64,000 nucleotides of DNA from Thysanoteuthis rhombus (GCA_963457665.1 OY735207.1:61959888-62023887), one strand, 5' to 3'; shown: positions 1-13,330, counted from the stretch's first letter. The notes: generated from the letters alone by a model not told the origin. Numbers and translations are program-made.

Positions 1-654
1 AATTATTTTGGGGGTCTCTATCGTTATTTTGGACCAACAATGCTTAAATCTTGTGCTGGTATTTTTTTTTTTTTTAGATAATCGTTCTGGTCTGTGCAGA
101 CTACACTGATTCATTTATGCAAGGTTTGGATATACTTATTATTTTGACTTATGTCATTTGAATAAAATTTGAAAATTAGAAACTAGAAAGCAAGTTTTAT
201 TATATGTATGTATAGTTCATAAAGAACATAAATAATTTTGAAAAATTAAACCAAATCTAAAACATTCCAGTTTGGCCAAGAGTATAGATCAAAGTTTGAG
301 AGGCTTGAGGTTCCATTTCAAATACCAGATTACTTGAAGTTCAGTTCATCACCACTAATTCACACAAGAAAAAAACTAAGTCTAGATCAAACTGAAGTGT
401 CCTCCTTCCAAGAAACTGTAAAACATACAGTATACAAATAGCCACAATGCCATTCCATAGTAATATTAAAGTATGACACAGTAACAATGTCTTGTTCAAG
501 GTCTTAGTAATTATATAAAAAGTGACAAAAATCAATATTGAAAATTAAGCATAGATTTTTGTTTACACCATCTTATCACATGGTAGTGTTAATACGGTTG
601 GTTGAGACTTAAGAATATGTTTCATTCATAGATTTATAATTAATATTAGATAAA
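1..654. other. AT-rich non-coding stretch
   Basis: No exon-like frame, RNA gene or repeat family was recognised here. The open frames present are short and lack coding character. Confidence 0.5.
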
Positions 655-845
655 CAGGTCTCGTTAGCAACTCAGTAGTAACTATCACATGACCAATATC
701 TTTTGGCAGTTTCTTCTGAACATAAGGACTAGAGGTTTAAATTTTCAGCACCCTAGCTCCATTGATGTGGCCTATATTTGCTATACATACATAACCAGCT
801 AGACTAACGTGAAAATTGAAGAAACCTAGGATGACAGTTTCTAAT
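655..845 (+). repeat. Dispersed repeat family A, copy 1
   Basis: The copy starts with a CAGGTCT(C/G)GTTAG-type block and contains the block ATCACATGACCAATATCTTTT followed by GGCAG. It then carries a second block (GTGGCCTATATTTGCTATAC, AACCAGCTAGACTAA) and ends near GACAGTTTCTAAT. Related blocks in the same order occur at 12053-12232, 16095-16466 and 57417-57660, and the distal part recurs inverted at 23635-23735. The class is unknown: I saw neither a tRNA-like head nor terminal inverted repeats. Confidence 0.6.
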
Positions 846-2453
846 TTTAGTAGCAGTCTATTTCATTGCTGGCTAGGGTTTCAAGAGGGAAGGAAAAATA
901 GATGACTTCTCCATTCTACACAAAATTTTCAAATCCTATTTTCTGTTTACATTCAATCTGATTGTCTATACTCTGCATAAAATCAGAAGTGTTCATTTTT
1001 TTCTTCTCCAAAAAGTAAAATGAAAGATTTAAATATAACCCATCAAATCATTAAGTTATGAGTTATGATTTGTAAAATGAATTCATGAATAAACCAACAT
1101 GATAGAAACTGGTTACAAGTTTAATCTCACGACTAATAAACTACATATTTGTTAACATTTTTCAGTTACCAGAAACAAAAATTGAAAAGCAGGTTTTTTG
1201 TTTGTTTTTTTTTTAAATAAACAAATTTTTTTTTTCTTAAAGAAAAAGAAAAAAAAGCTGATGGCAAGAAAAAACAGTCGAGCCGTAGCTGAATATTGTG
1301 TATATACACGAATATATTCAGAGCAAAGCTGATGGCACAGAGTTTTCCATTATCTATCAGGGTCTTTTGATTTAAAATGTAATGAAATCAGCATTTTTCC
1401 ACACGACAGTTTCTCAAGTTTTTTACTACATAAATTTATAGAGTATCAAATGGAAACTATTTTTTTTATTTTGTATTATGCAGACTCTGCACTAACATAT
1501 ATCCGAAAATGTTGAATGTTTATTAAATTTACATATACATTTTTCACAATATAAGTTTCGTCAAATCTATCTCCTCTCAAATAATGAAAGAATCTTTCCT
1601 TTGGAATGTGCAGCATACAACAGATATTCTGTAAGACTCAAAACAGCTAAGAATCATAACAAAATTGTCTAAAATCATGAAGATTTCAATGAATAATGAT
1701 AAAATCAGAAGTATATAATTTTTATTTGTAACACTATAGAGTAACTGTTGATAAGTGAATTATATTACAACTGCCTTATTGAGTTATACGTTATTAAGGG
1801 TTAGTGTAGAATCTGGGTTTATTTGAGCATGGGATCTTGGGGTATTTTCAAGAAGCTGCTCGCAACCTTGACAGAGGAAGACGCTTATTGTGGCCACTTT
1901 GAGATAGGGCCTTTTAGTTAACAATAATTGACTGGTAACATTAAACAAAGGAAATAAAAATTGGAACAATTTACATTCATTGATTTTAAGTTTAAATCCA
2001 TGGTTAAGTTATAAAAATCATTGTTTTAGACAACTTTACATAATAAAAAGATTAATTTGAAATTCTTATATTTAATTTTCAATTTATTTTAAATAAGATG
2101 TTGGAAATAGACTGATTCTGGTAACAATAATCATTTGCTAACATTATCTGTGGTAATGATAAATGGCTGCTTCTTTTTTTGCATAAACACATTTCAAAGG
2201 TTATTTTTTCATATATTTCTGGAACCGATATAAAATCCTTGAAGAGTTGGATTTAACAGATTTTGGTAATTTTTCAAAAGACATCTATTAAAAAAAGACA
2301 TTCCACACCATATCTCATAAGAGGGAAAAAAATAAAAAAATAGAAAATATAGTTCAGCCATTGTGAAATCCCAACAAATATGAACATACAGTTCGACTTA
2401 GTGTTACCAATTTAGTTCTTTTCATTTTTGGGTCTTTTTTCGAATTTGTGCAT
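846..2453. other. AT-rich non-coding stretch
   Basis: Only A- and T-rich low-complexity sequence (for example around 1190-1260) was seen. No gene or recognised repeat. Confidence 0.45.
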
Positions 2454-2454
2454 C

Positions 2455-2603
2455 CAGTGTGGCCAGTTTAAATTTTTTTTTTTTCTTTAAATTTGGAAGT
2501 TGCCAATTCAGATAGGTTTTTTTTTTGTTTTTTTTTCAAATTTAGGAGCAAATTGAAAAATTCAAAGTATCTTTTTTAAAAAGGAGCGAAATTGGCCACA
2601 CTG
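2455..2603. mobile_element. Short TIR element (MITE-like)
   Basis: The ends CAGTGTGGCCAGTTT (2455-2469) and AAATTGGCCACACTG (2589-2603) are inverted repeats of 15 bases with one mismatch. They enclose about 120 bases of T-rich sequence that itself contains short inverted A/T tracts. The CAGTG terminus is hAT-like. No clear target-site duplication was found, so the superfamily is uncertain. Confidence 0.55.
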
Positions 2604-4613
2604 AAAAAGCGTATCTTTTTAAAATATCCTCAAAAGTCCTTTTAATAATCAAAAATATATTAGGCTTACAACTACCAAAGCAAAAGTTACTTACTATAAG
2701 TCTGAAGATGGTAAACCATAGGAGACTGGAATGTCGTCTGCTAGGGAGCAGAGCAGAAGTGAAATTGAAGTACCTTTGTGAGAAACCCCACAGGATGCAA
2801 CTATGAGAAGGTGCAATTGTTTTAGGGCTGAGAAAAAAAAGGGAGTGTCAGGGATTCAGCCAAGGCGGGGGCAGATTTCTGTTGTCACCACCATTTGTTC
2901 CTACAAACTATTACTCAAATAGCAAAGCTGTGAAAACTAGCAAAAGAATGTAGATTTACTGTTCACACTTTAACACTGAAGAATTTAGGATTAAATTTCA
3001 ATGATCCATAAAACTTCCCTAAAGAGCAGAAGGTGATAGTACTTACATTATTACATCAATAAGTACACAGCCGAATAATGAAAAAAAAAAAAAAAGCATC
3101 CATTTACGCAACAAATATTCATTTTTTAATATAAGTTCCCTCCTTGTCATTGCTCTTAATTCAATGGTGAATATCCAGCACATAGATCAAACATTACACT
3201 GATATTATTTCATATCAAAATTCAACTAAAATATATGTGTCAGGTAATAGACTTATTGATCCATTCCCATACAGACTATACAAGGAGGTTTTTTTCTCAA
3301 ATTCTTTCATAACAATATCATTTTTTGCACTAAAATTACTCTGAGTTAAAATGAAAGGATTAGTTTTTTTTACTGTTCTCCAAAATATACAAGTTTTCTT
3401 TAGTATTATTGTCTAACTACTACTAGTTTAGTTGAGTTTTGACTTTTTTTTTTCCATTTTGTTACAACAATGACGTTGACCACATCAAAAACGAGTGACG
3501 TCAAGGACAAATAAGATTGACGTAAACAAAAACTGAGGAGAAAATTCGTTCTCTCAAGTTGGCAAATCACATTTACAGGAATTACTGATAAAGGAATTGA
3601 AATAAGATACTTAGTTTGGGGAATAAATTGTCTAGAGAAATTAATTCTGTTTTGTTTACCTTACAGATTTTAACCCAAGCACAGCCAAGCTTCTTACTTT
3701 TCTTATTTAAATATGCGCAAAATCATTTGACAGTCATTTCATAAGATTACTTTGGCGTAATGTAAAATGAACACAGTTTCTACAACCAATACAAATATAG
3801 ATAGAAGAGTTCTGAAGCAGAAAAAATGAATTCATAGTGAAACAAATTTTGACTGCTTTCAAGTTAACCCAGTCAACAATTAATTTGCTTTTTGGGAAAA
3901 ATAAAATATGCATCTGTTGATAAAAAAAAGTAAGTTAGAGCAACACAGAGTATGAAAAAAAAATTGATTGAAGATAATATCACTTAGTAAGAAAATACTT
4001 TGGTGATGCTTACAAAATATTTTCAATCACATCAAAACCAATTTCAATTTTTTTTCAATAATCAAATTATTCTTTTTGTATCTACAACACGTTTTAGTCC
4101 AAATCCAATTTTGAGAGTTATTGCAAAAGAAATGCCCCCAAATAGCCCTGCATTACCGTAAATCAAATTCTATTAGATACAAAGTCACAAAAATAATGGA
4201 ATTTCAAAAACTTCTGTGCCAATGAATTTCTAGAGACCAAATTTGACATATTTGTTTATCATTAATTTGTTAATTGTCAGTTACGAAACAAACCTAGGAA
4301 CATTATATCATCTTTGTTCAATAATGTTTTTCTTCAACATTCTTGTTTTGAATCAGAGGATAGTCTCTGTGGGGAATGAAATATGAGAATAGTGTGCATC
4401 CATAGCCAAATAGTTAGGGAGTGACCGTCTTGTAAGTGCATAAGTTGTTTGTACTGTCTCCGGTGGGGGTAAAAAAATGCAAAACAACCACTAAAAAGTG
4501 AATGAAATGTCAACACAATCGGCACAAGCCCACATTTTGTAATACAAAATTTATGGGTTCACCATCACTCAAATATACATTTACAGATTTAGTTTACTAT
4601 TATTATTTAGCCC
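2604..4613. other. AT-rich non-coding stretch
   Basis: No gene or repeat was recognised apart from the CRE-like cluster listed separately at 3471-3525. Confidence 0.4.
3471..3525. promoter_or_regulatory. Cluster of three CRE/ATF-like sites
   Basis: TGACGTTG (3471), the palindromic full site TGACGTCA (3496) and TGACGTAA (3518) lie 25 and 22 bases apart. TGACGTCA is the established binding site of CREB/ATF bZIP factors. From base composition I expect about 20 TGACGT hexamers in the whole window, so three within 55 bases is unusual. No promoter or exon was recognised next to it, so an enhancer role is inference. Confidence 0.3.
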
Positions 4614-4870
4614 AGTGGTTCACAACTGGGGATTGGTTGGGGGGGGGGGGAATTCCCTCCAAGAGAATTTAGGCAATTCAAGTGTGATGCAAGATGGAGT
4701 ATAACTGTGCAACCATCTGAATTTTCCTTACCAGTGTTGTTTATTAAAATCTTATTGACAAAGTTTAACCAATTGAAAAAATCTCACATGAATATGGAAT
4801 AATGGAACCGATCAAAATTAAAACTTTGAATAAAAAAAAAACACTTTAATATTCATGGTATTTGGTGTCT
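4614..4870 (+). mobile_element. hAT-type element, left end and part of body
   Basis: CAGTGGTTCACAACTGGGG is a typical hAT terminal sequence. It is followed by a run of 12-13 G, then by GTGTGATGCAAGAT and AGTATAACTGTGCAACCA, which recur at 20834-20880. No matching right terminus was found, so the copy looks truncated. The 3' limit is approximate. Confidence 0.5.
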
Positions 4871-7126
4871 TTATATTAAGTGAGAAAAAAGTGCTAAACT
4901 AGATTGGATCAATAGGACTTCACAGAGAAAGTTTGGGATGTTTAAATTTACAACTAACATCATACATAAAAGCCGGATATAAACCAATAGAGATACAGAA
5001 AAATATAAATTTCATAAAATCAGAGAAAAAAAATATTAATGATGTAAGTAAACTAATTGGGATAAGGGTGATAAAATAAAAAAAAGATACAATTTAAAAG
5101 AGATGTTTTGAACTTTGGAACAATAAAACTTTTATTATCTTTGGATAAGTATCAATTTTGATGAGAAAAATTTTTTCTGTTTTCATGGTAGGGGGGTTCT
5201 ATTTACAATGTAACTATAATACTGAACTGGACTCTTACTTACAGCTTTGAAATACTTGGTTACTTCCACTTTTCTCATTCATGTTCAGATGAATTTTCAG
5301 GTTTTAGAAAAATTATTTCTCAATGAAGTAAAACAAAATTTGTCATAGAATTCAGTTGGTATTATCCATTTTTTTTTATTTAGATAATTGAAATTTCAAT
5401 ACTGACACTTTTTCAACGCTAACAAAAGTTTTATTGATTGAAAGCAAAAAAAAATTTCTTCTGAAAAAAAAAAAAAAAAAAAAAAAAATGTTTAATAGTT
5501 TTCAGCTTTTAACCAGTAAACTTATTCTCAAACCAAAATTAATTAGAAAAAAAATCAGTAAATGTACCTGAGTAGTAAAGCTAAGATTGTTGGTAGGTAG
5601 CTATGGTCACATGGAGTATTGTTCAGAGAAGGCCAAACAAAATCTTTACCACCTGCACTAAGGTGTTTGTAAGAGTGTGTGTGGGGGGGCATTTTATTAC
5701 ACAAGTGGGTTGCCATGACTGAGTCAGAAGGAAAGCCCAAGAGTGGAGGATTTACTCAATTGACAACAGTTAATACAAACAACACATACAGAAAAATAAA
5801 TCTGCACCAATATCTAAAAACTAAACTAAAATAAAATAAAATGATTGGGGCCAGATTAGGTGGATCTTTGAGATATCATAGATTTTACAAGTAAGCCAAA
5901 CAAATACACGAAGTGCATCAAGCAGAAAGTTATATATGAATGAGTTATATGAGCATGTATACATAACATTCCTTGGTGGCTGTAGGCGAACTGGGGTCCA
6001 GGTCTAGTCTTGCAGTTTTCAGCATTTTTTCCACGTTCAACCACTCAATGATATCCTCTTTCAAGTGTGAACCGTAATGTGATGTAAAGAGGGTTAGAAT
6101 CTTGACATTTTACAGAATATTCACACTTAAAAGAAGATATTAGCATGAAAGTAATTCAAACTTCAAACAATAACCATAGTGAAACAACCAGAATACTGAG
6201 GAACTACCGAACACATCAAGGAAGATCTTGCAAATATCCAATCAGACTTAGCAATCTAAATACTGTGTGACTATTACAGGAGCATTCTGTCCAATCAGAA
6301 GACTATGGACATGATCTTGGGGAAGATACAAAAGGACCCTTATGCTGGTACCTTTCCCACAATCAGTTATGCTGAACATCCAGGTCGTATAGCCAATGCA
6401 AGCCCCACTTAGTAACTAATAACTCTAATGATAGGTAGAACCAAAGAGACTCCTCAACTGACAGCAACAATAACTTCAACGAGTCCATCACAGAATCCCT
6501 GATATGCAGTACAAGCAACCTTTATCTCAATTATATGAACTACACTCAGACACCAATCTGGGATAACCTCAAACAGAACCCACGAAAAAAACAGAATGCA
6601 AGTTCTGAAAAGTTTATCGACAAGCTACTCTTTTTATAATCCGAGCTAACTTATCCACACACACACACACGTTCCTGCAACTCATTCATATATATCATAC
6701 AAGTTTCTAAACATTTTGTCGAGTCCAAAAACTAAATGATTGAGAAAACAGATGTACCTTGTGAAATACGCTGCCAATTTCAAGAATCACAAGTATAATA
6801 GTCTTGTCATGAAGTTCTTATGACTCATCCTTGTTGCCTCAATCATTGAGACATTAACTAGACAGAGGATTAGTTTAATAAAAAACTTTTTTCCTTCGTC
6901 CACAACAGAATTTTGGCAAGTTACAGTCAGTAAATTCACTTGACATCCGTGATTTAGGAGGAATATGAACTATATATCAAGAGTAAGAATAAAAGATCAT
7001 AGTCTACCTGGCAAAAGTCAAAATTTTATAACTTGAACAAAACTTCACACCAACTTTTACAAAAGGAAGATAAAAAAGAGCAGCAGATAAAAATTCTTCC
7101 AAAGATAAATTCACAAGACGGTGGGT
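4871..7126. other. Non-coding stretch with long A-tract
   Basis: An (A)n tract lies near 5466-5487, and the 6170-6620 part is less AT-rich but has no sustained open frame. No family was recognised. Confidence 0.4.
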
Positions 7127-7480
7127 ATTCTAGGAGAGGTTCTCAAAGTTTTTCCATCCCAGCAGGCCACTGGATGTTCAAAAAAAAAAAAAAAAAAAAA
7201 ATGTGCAGACCCCAAAAGAGTATGAAATTGAAGATTTTGATAAGAATTTAAATCAAAATATTTCTTCATAAATTTAATATTTACTATAATGCTATAACAA
7301 AAATAAGTCACACCTCTGAAATTGATTTTTTGATAATTTTCTCAATTCGTCTTCTTCAAAATAATTTTCCTTTCATGGATACCTTACACAAATCTCGTAG
7401 AACCACACTGTAGACCAGCGGTTCTCAAAGTAACTTCACTTAGACCAATCATTTCTCTGCCAGGTTGAGAGGTTCCAACC
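7127..7480 (+). mobile_element. hAT-like terminal sequences (two)
   Basis: GAGAGGTTCTCAAAGTTTTTCC near 7133 and CAGCGGTTCTCAAAGTAAC near 7415 both resemble hAT left ends. An (A)n tract lies between them. Neither has a clear partner end, so this may be two decayed copies or one nested in another. Confidence 0.3.
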
Positions 7481-10400
7481 CCAGAATATAAAATACAGAG
7501 AAATTAAGCCAGACAGTAAGAGATTATACAACCAATAGATTTCAGCACATCAGCATTCATGTTGCTCATAGAACTAGAAGTGCTTTATTTTTCATTCAGA
7601 GAAATGTGAGAAAAACTATCCTTTTGTGGCCATTAGTGCATCTGCAAATTAGACACACAGAGGCTCTCATGTCATTATTTTTGTAATATGCTATGTTAGA
7701 TGTGTGATATAAGAATCGCTTCTTTTCTGGGAACAAATACCCTTTTGTTTCATAGCAAGTAATTTGAACAGGGTCACCCTTAACTCTGCATCTCTTCAGC
7801 TAATCACAGCAGTAGCAGCAACAATATATAAACAAAATGTGAGCACATAAAACCAAGAAATGGGGCATCTCTAAGTCCACTGTATAAGCTACTCATAATT
7901 CTATATCACCTCATCCTCAATGGCTCTTATTGTTCTCAATATGATGAACAAGATAATCCTTTCGCTGCCTCTTATAAGCAAGAATAATGTATCCTACCAA
8001 CATTTCTAAATTCCATTTCGGTAATATCTGCTACTTCAGAGTCAAAGAGGAAAAAACAAGTTTTAGAAGACAATTCTTCCTAATTATTGTCTGCAGTAAA
8101 ACAAAATGATCATTCTTGTCTGAATTTTTTTAGACAGGGTGTAATAATCATTATGTATGATATGGTTGGACTATTTTCCTCATCTATGTGTTCAAAACGT
8201 TTCACATAGAGAAGAAAAATAGTGTGAGCACATCATACAAAAAGATCATTGTATCCTTTTAGAGACCAGAGCCTCAACAATATAACAGTTTTTGTCAATG
8301 TTAGCATAATTTTCGGTTTCAATGACAAATTAACCATTGTTTTGTGAAACTGGTTATTACTAGTACAATCTGAAAAGACAATAGAGAATTTATACAAATT
8401 GATATTTTTGGTAATGAATTAAGTTTTTCCTGGCACCAAACATTTGAATAGATTTAGATGGAGAGAATAAAAATGTAATAAACAGTGTTGGTTACTTTGC
8501 GAACAAGCTTCTAGCGGTGCACAGCTGCAAGGATTCAATCAGTGAAATTAGTCATTTCATGAAGTTTTACTTTCAATATGAGGAATGATAGAGTCTTAAT
8601 AACATACTAGTTGATACCCTTGAAAAAAATCACGGATATATTAGAAACAGTGGGTAAGGAAATACTTTCTTCAGTAACACTACCCACCCCAGCGGAAGAG
8701 TCTAGTGTTACGACCAACAAATTAAGAAAATCACATTGTTCATTATTAGAGAAGATAGGGGAAAATTGTAGATTTTATAGATACCTCAACAGGAGAAGTC
8801 ATGGATTTCTGGTGTTTAAATAGTTATGTTGAGCAATTCAGTTTTTTAAAACAAAAGATATAATTCTTTTTAATATTTAACAACAAGGAGCAAAGCACAA
8901 TAGGGCCAGATGAAACCAACTGAACCAAGAGACCCCACCTACGTCTTATTGAAAAAATTAAGTTCGTGTAGTAACAGGACAACAAAACAGTTCCTTAAGT
9001 GATTTCAGGGTCATGCAACGTTTTTAGAATATAATATAAAATCAGTGTGTTATCTTCCCAATTGGAACAAAATGCAGTTCTCAAAGAGGCATTTGGATTG
9101 AACCACTTGAAAAAATTTTTTTCATCATCATGATGTACTTATGATTACATAAAGCAGAGTTCATCATACTAACAGGTTTTTACAATAATATTGATAACTC
9201 AAGTGCAAACCAAAACCTATGATTTGATTTTTCTCTAACAAACCTAAAACAGTATATATAAAGAATGTTATCTAAAATAAATATGTTACAATGCTTGAAA
9301 AGCCAGTCAGGGCCAGTCTGGTATGAAAAGGGTTATGTTAACCTTTTGGCTAACCTGTCAAAGGGAAGTACAGTAGGAGGAGGTAATTATTTGTGAGAAA
9401 TTAATTGCCCATTGCAAACACGAATCATAGTTTTTGCCAACAGACCTCATTGTTTCAATACTCCCCTTGACTGAGTAATTCATCACAAGAAAAGGACACT
9501 TGTCAATGAGCAGAGAGAAAATATATCATCTTGCATGGAAAGTGATGCAGTAATGGTATAGGGAAGATGATTAGAATTACCATCAAATTCTTCACTGTCT
9601 CCTCAACCAACTCTTCATAAGTTATGAGCAATAACCTTTCCATCCATGAAAAATTCTGACATTTGATTGGCTTCACAATTCAGTCATTCATTATATGTGA
9701 ATAGTAACAATATGCTTGCATAGTAAAAACAAATACTGTACATGACTGACTATAAGACCAATAGTTTACAAACATATTTGGAGAACTACTGCTTACAACA
9801 ACTCAATCTAATCCTTATAATTGTCCACATCGGGCTCCAGTAGATGACTCTCTAGTGTAATATTTGCATGTTTTTTTTTCAAAACTGAATGTCCATCTTA
9901 TATTGGGAGCATATACAGTTAGAGTACTTGCCATGGTAAAGCAATTAGCATGTTATTCTTGCTGACAGTCAACAGTTTCTTCCTGTCTCTTCTATGAATA
10001 TAAACCAGTTTTATAGTCCAACAAGAATGGTACTAGAAAATTTGCCAAGTAACAATATCATTGAATGTTTTTCGAAATAATAATTGAAGTAAATGTTAAA
10101 CCATAGGCATATATTTAGTCCAACCTAAAAAAAACTGCCATAGAAAATATATTTACAAGAAGATTAAATTACATACAAACATTCAAAAATGATGAAAAAC
10201 ATGCTTTCAGTCATTTTAACAAATAAATTTGCATTATCATGCTAATATACTTTCATTGACCTCATATTTATGATAATACCAAAATCAGTTGAAAATTCAG
10301 ACTTGAGGTATGTATAGGTAAAAATAACAATGTGAGTGTGCCAAATGATACTTTATTAGCAGAGCAACCATGAATTAGAAAATGGACATCAATGCATTAT

Positions 10401-10769
10401 CATGAAATAATTAGTCTTAGCACTGACAATGTAATTTGGTTTTGGAGGATACCAATTGGCTTGGACTGTGGGGTGACCAGAGGACAAAGAGTCACAACAT
10501 ATACAGTTGATAACAATGTGTACTACAATAATAACATATGAACTAAATTGAGAAAAACTTTGCATGTAATGGATGGATCAATAAGTCTGAAAGTTGGTAG
10601 AATTTTTATCTGAAATTTTCAATCAATAAAATTCAATGTATGTTATCAATATTCACCACTGAATTGAGCGCATTCGTTGTGTAAAATGCTACAAACTTAT
10701 TGTGGTATTTATATGATGATAATACAAGATTATGAGTTACATTAGATTAATTTCACAACTACTAGTTTC
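7481..10769. other. Non-coding stretch
   Basis: No repeat family was recognised. A 70-codon open frame at 8611-8823 on the plus strand begins with TTG. It matches no family I know and is about the length expected by chance, so it is not called a gene. Confidence 0.4.
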
Positions 10770-11140
10770 TTACTTAGGACTGAATATCGTCAAGTGAAAT
10801 TGAGCACTCATATATTATAATTAACGTTCCCTTATTCAGGGTTGAGCACTCTCCAAGTGAGGTAACTCATTCATCATAAGCTTATGCAATGCTCTTCCTA
10901 TTTAGGAATAGAGCACTCTGGTGGATGGGGAAAATATGTGCGAGTAAATATATCGCTTACATTCAACCTTACTGATCATCCAGTTCTGCGTAGGGCAGAG
11001 ATAAAATTCCAGCCTCTGGGTCTGAAGTGAAAGTTTCAATCCTACCTTATGGTATTGGATGGGATAATGGATAGTCTATAGGCACACTGAAGAGTTGTAA
11101 TACAATGAAACTGCTGTCTGTGGATAACACAACTATTTAA
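10770..11140 (+). repeat. Dispersed repeat family D, copy 1
   Basis: The unit reads through GGTTGAGCACTCTCCAAGTG, AATAGAGCACTCTGGTGGATG, CTGATCATCCAGTTCTGCG, CAGCCTCTGGGTCTGAAG and GTCTATAGGCACACTGAAG. The same unit occurs in reverse orientation at 40692-41000. On its 3' side it runs into a (TA)n tract. The class is unknown and no open frame is conserved. Confidence 0.7.
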
Positions 11141-11141
11141 T

Positions 11142-11185
<44 letters not shown>
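11141..11185. repeat. (TA)n microsatellite
   Basis: About 20 TA units abut the 3' end of the family D copy. The other D copy is also flanked by (TA)n. Confidence 0.9.
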
Positions 11186-11187
<2 letters not shown>

Positions 11188-12052
11188 AAAATTTCTCCTT
11201 TCAAGAAACTTGACCGATTATTTTTTTCATGTTCTACTTTTATATTTACAAACTCACATGCTTAAATTTCAGAATTTATGTCATTTCCTGTACCCAATGC
11301 AGTGCTACAGACATCAGACGCCATTTTGGAAGCATTTTAACAGCCATCACAAGCACTAAAAAAATGACAACTGGTTTAAACAGCATGATAGTCTAGTGCT
11401 ACTTTAACACTGCATTAAACCAAGTTTACACACACATACAAACTTCCACAAAATATTCAAGGTCACATCCTTGGAAGAATTTAACGCCAAGGACCTAGAC
11501 TTGCACAAAAACCACAGGAAGGTTAAGCTGGGATCTTCTGTTAATACAGCTCCAATGATATTACTAAAGGTAATGGAATTTTGAGTGCTGAAGATTACGT
11601 CATGGTTCTCAATCATAATGACTTTGATTGTTGTTAATGTTCAAAAACTGGCAAATATCCTAATCATGTTTTTTGAAATAATTTATAAAATCTGTACGCA
11701 TTTGTGTCCATTAGCTGGACATTGATAATGGCCTGACCAGCTGAAATATATTCACGGTTTACAAAATATACTAAGGAGAAAACAAGATGAAAGTTGTAAA
11801 CTTGAAGTTTCAATTGTAGTTCTTGCAAACTAATTAAATATTTTCTCACTTGATGTTTCATATCTTTTTCATCCCTTAAAGAATGAAGGTGAAATTTACA
11901 TAGCAAAGAGAGCAAAATTAATGATTATTTGTTAGAAGTAAATGAATATTTCATCACAAATTTTTACAATTTACCTGATGTTCAAAATTTCAAAAGGCAA
12001 GACTTACCAATTAAAAACTAGTAGAAAAGCTGCTTAATCACTAATAGAATAA
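11186..12052. other. Non-coding stretch
   Basis: Open frames on the minus strand at 11404-11616 and 11664-11915 have no recognisable domain and no splice context that I trust. No repeat family was recognised. Confidence 0.4.
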
Positions 12053-12232
12053 CAGGTCCGGTTATTCACTCGATAGAAAGCACCTTATGGCCAACACCTC
12101 TTAGCAGCATGACATGTTGGGGGTGATCAATTAAAAGAATTGAAGAAGGTGTGATCAGTCAATAAGTTACATCTTTTACCTATTGTTGAGTAACTTAAAA
12201 ACTGAAGAAACCCAAGTTGACAGTTTCTAATA
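12053..12232 (+). repeat. Dispersed repeat family A, copy 2
   Basis: It shares with the other copies the starting CAGGTCCGGTTATTCACTCG block, GCAGCATGACATGTTGGGGG, TGATCAATTAAAAG, and the end block GAAGAAACCCAAGTTGACAG. An internal part present in the 16 kb copy is missing. Confidence 0.6.
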
Positions 12233-12544
12233 ATATAATTTAATGTATCTCTGAAATAACATGAACTCAATATTCATAAGAAGAGAATAAAGCTGTGCTT
12301 TTATTCAAAAGCAATGAAAATTTTCAGCTACAATACAGAGCACTAAAGCATTCAAAACATTAATATTTTTAAGAGGTTTTTAAAAACAGAAAATTTACAT
12401 ATTTTATGAGAGAAAATTTAATTTTTTTCATTTAGCAGAAATAAAAACAGCTGGAGCTATAGTTTTGTACATCATAATTAAAAGATCTATGTTAATTCTG
12501 TCTATTCCACAACAAATCACCGAATTGCAATTCAATAACATTAG

Positions 12545-12830
12545 CACAGTATATCAGGAAGAAAACAGGAGGCCAAGAAATCATAGAATCTATTCAAAAA
12601 CTTAAATGGCAATGGGCTGGTCATGTTGCGAAAATGGCAAACAACCGATGGACATTATGACTCACAACATGGATCCTCAGAAATCACAAGTGAAACCGAG
12701 GCCAACAGAATACAAGATGGAGAGATGAATAAGACAAATTTAGAAAATACTGGCTCCGCAATGCCCATGACAGAGAAATGTGGCGGATCATGGGGAAGGT
12801 TTATGTTCAACGACAGACGTTAAAAAACTG
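12545..12830 (+). mobile_element. LINE 3' end, RTE-like, 5'-truncated
   Basis: Conceptual translation gives the C-terminal tail of a non-LTR retrotransposon reverse-transcriptase ORF. The pieces are KLKWQWAGHVAKMANNRWT and, after a frame change, DKFRKYWLRNAHDREMWRIM and GKVYVQRQ before a stop. The motif W-AGH-A-x-DNRWT followed by an R-x-Q-x-TRW-type stretch and a DR-x-W-R tail is typical of the endonuclease/reverse-transcriptase elements common in invertebrates. No endonuclease or RT core is present, so this is a 3' fragment. It belongs to the same subfamily as the fragments at 28861-29460 and 30186-30371. Confidence 0.75.
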
Positions 12831-13194
12831 ATGATGATTGATATTTTTATTTGCCTTTAAATAAAATACACAAAAAGCAGCACTTTATAAAGATCTTCAT
12901 TTGAACCAATATAATAGAAATATTCCAATCATAACGGTTAATACATTGTTAACATAACATAACCTAAATCTTCCTGATGTGGTTTTTTTTTCCCAGATTT
13001 AGATGGTTATTCTAGCTATTTGTGAATCAATCCTTTTATTTGGAGACTTTGTACCACGTATTGGATATAATTGCCTTTAACTGAAAGTTAATAATTTCAG
13101 AGGGTTTTCTTTTTGGTTCTTTTGCTTGTTTGTTCAAAAGAAAAAAAAAAAAAATTAATATAAGTAGTGATTATTATTAAGTTAATAAATTTGT
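12831..13194. other. AT-rich non-coding stretch
   Basis: Contains an (A)n tract near 13140. Nothing else was recognised. Confidence 0.4.
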
Positions 13195-13330
13195 TTCTAC
13201 TTGTAATATTTTTGGAGATTTGGGGGGAAGAATACCTTTAAGGTAAGATCATGCTCCTCTTACAGTGCATGTGTTTAGAATGTATGTTATATTCTTAAAT
13301 GAAGACGTTTTCTTCTTCTGTTATAGCTAT
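13195..13330 (+). repeat. Dispersed repeat family B, copy 1 (3' half)
   Basis: TTGTAATATTTTTGGAGATT, GGTAAGATCATGCTCC, TTTAGAATGTATGTTATATT and AAATGAAGACGTTTTCTTCT are matched in the same order at 37930-38062. The class is unknown. Confidence 0.5.
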
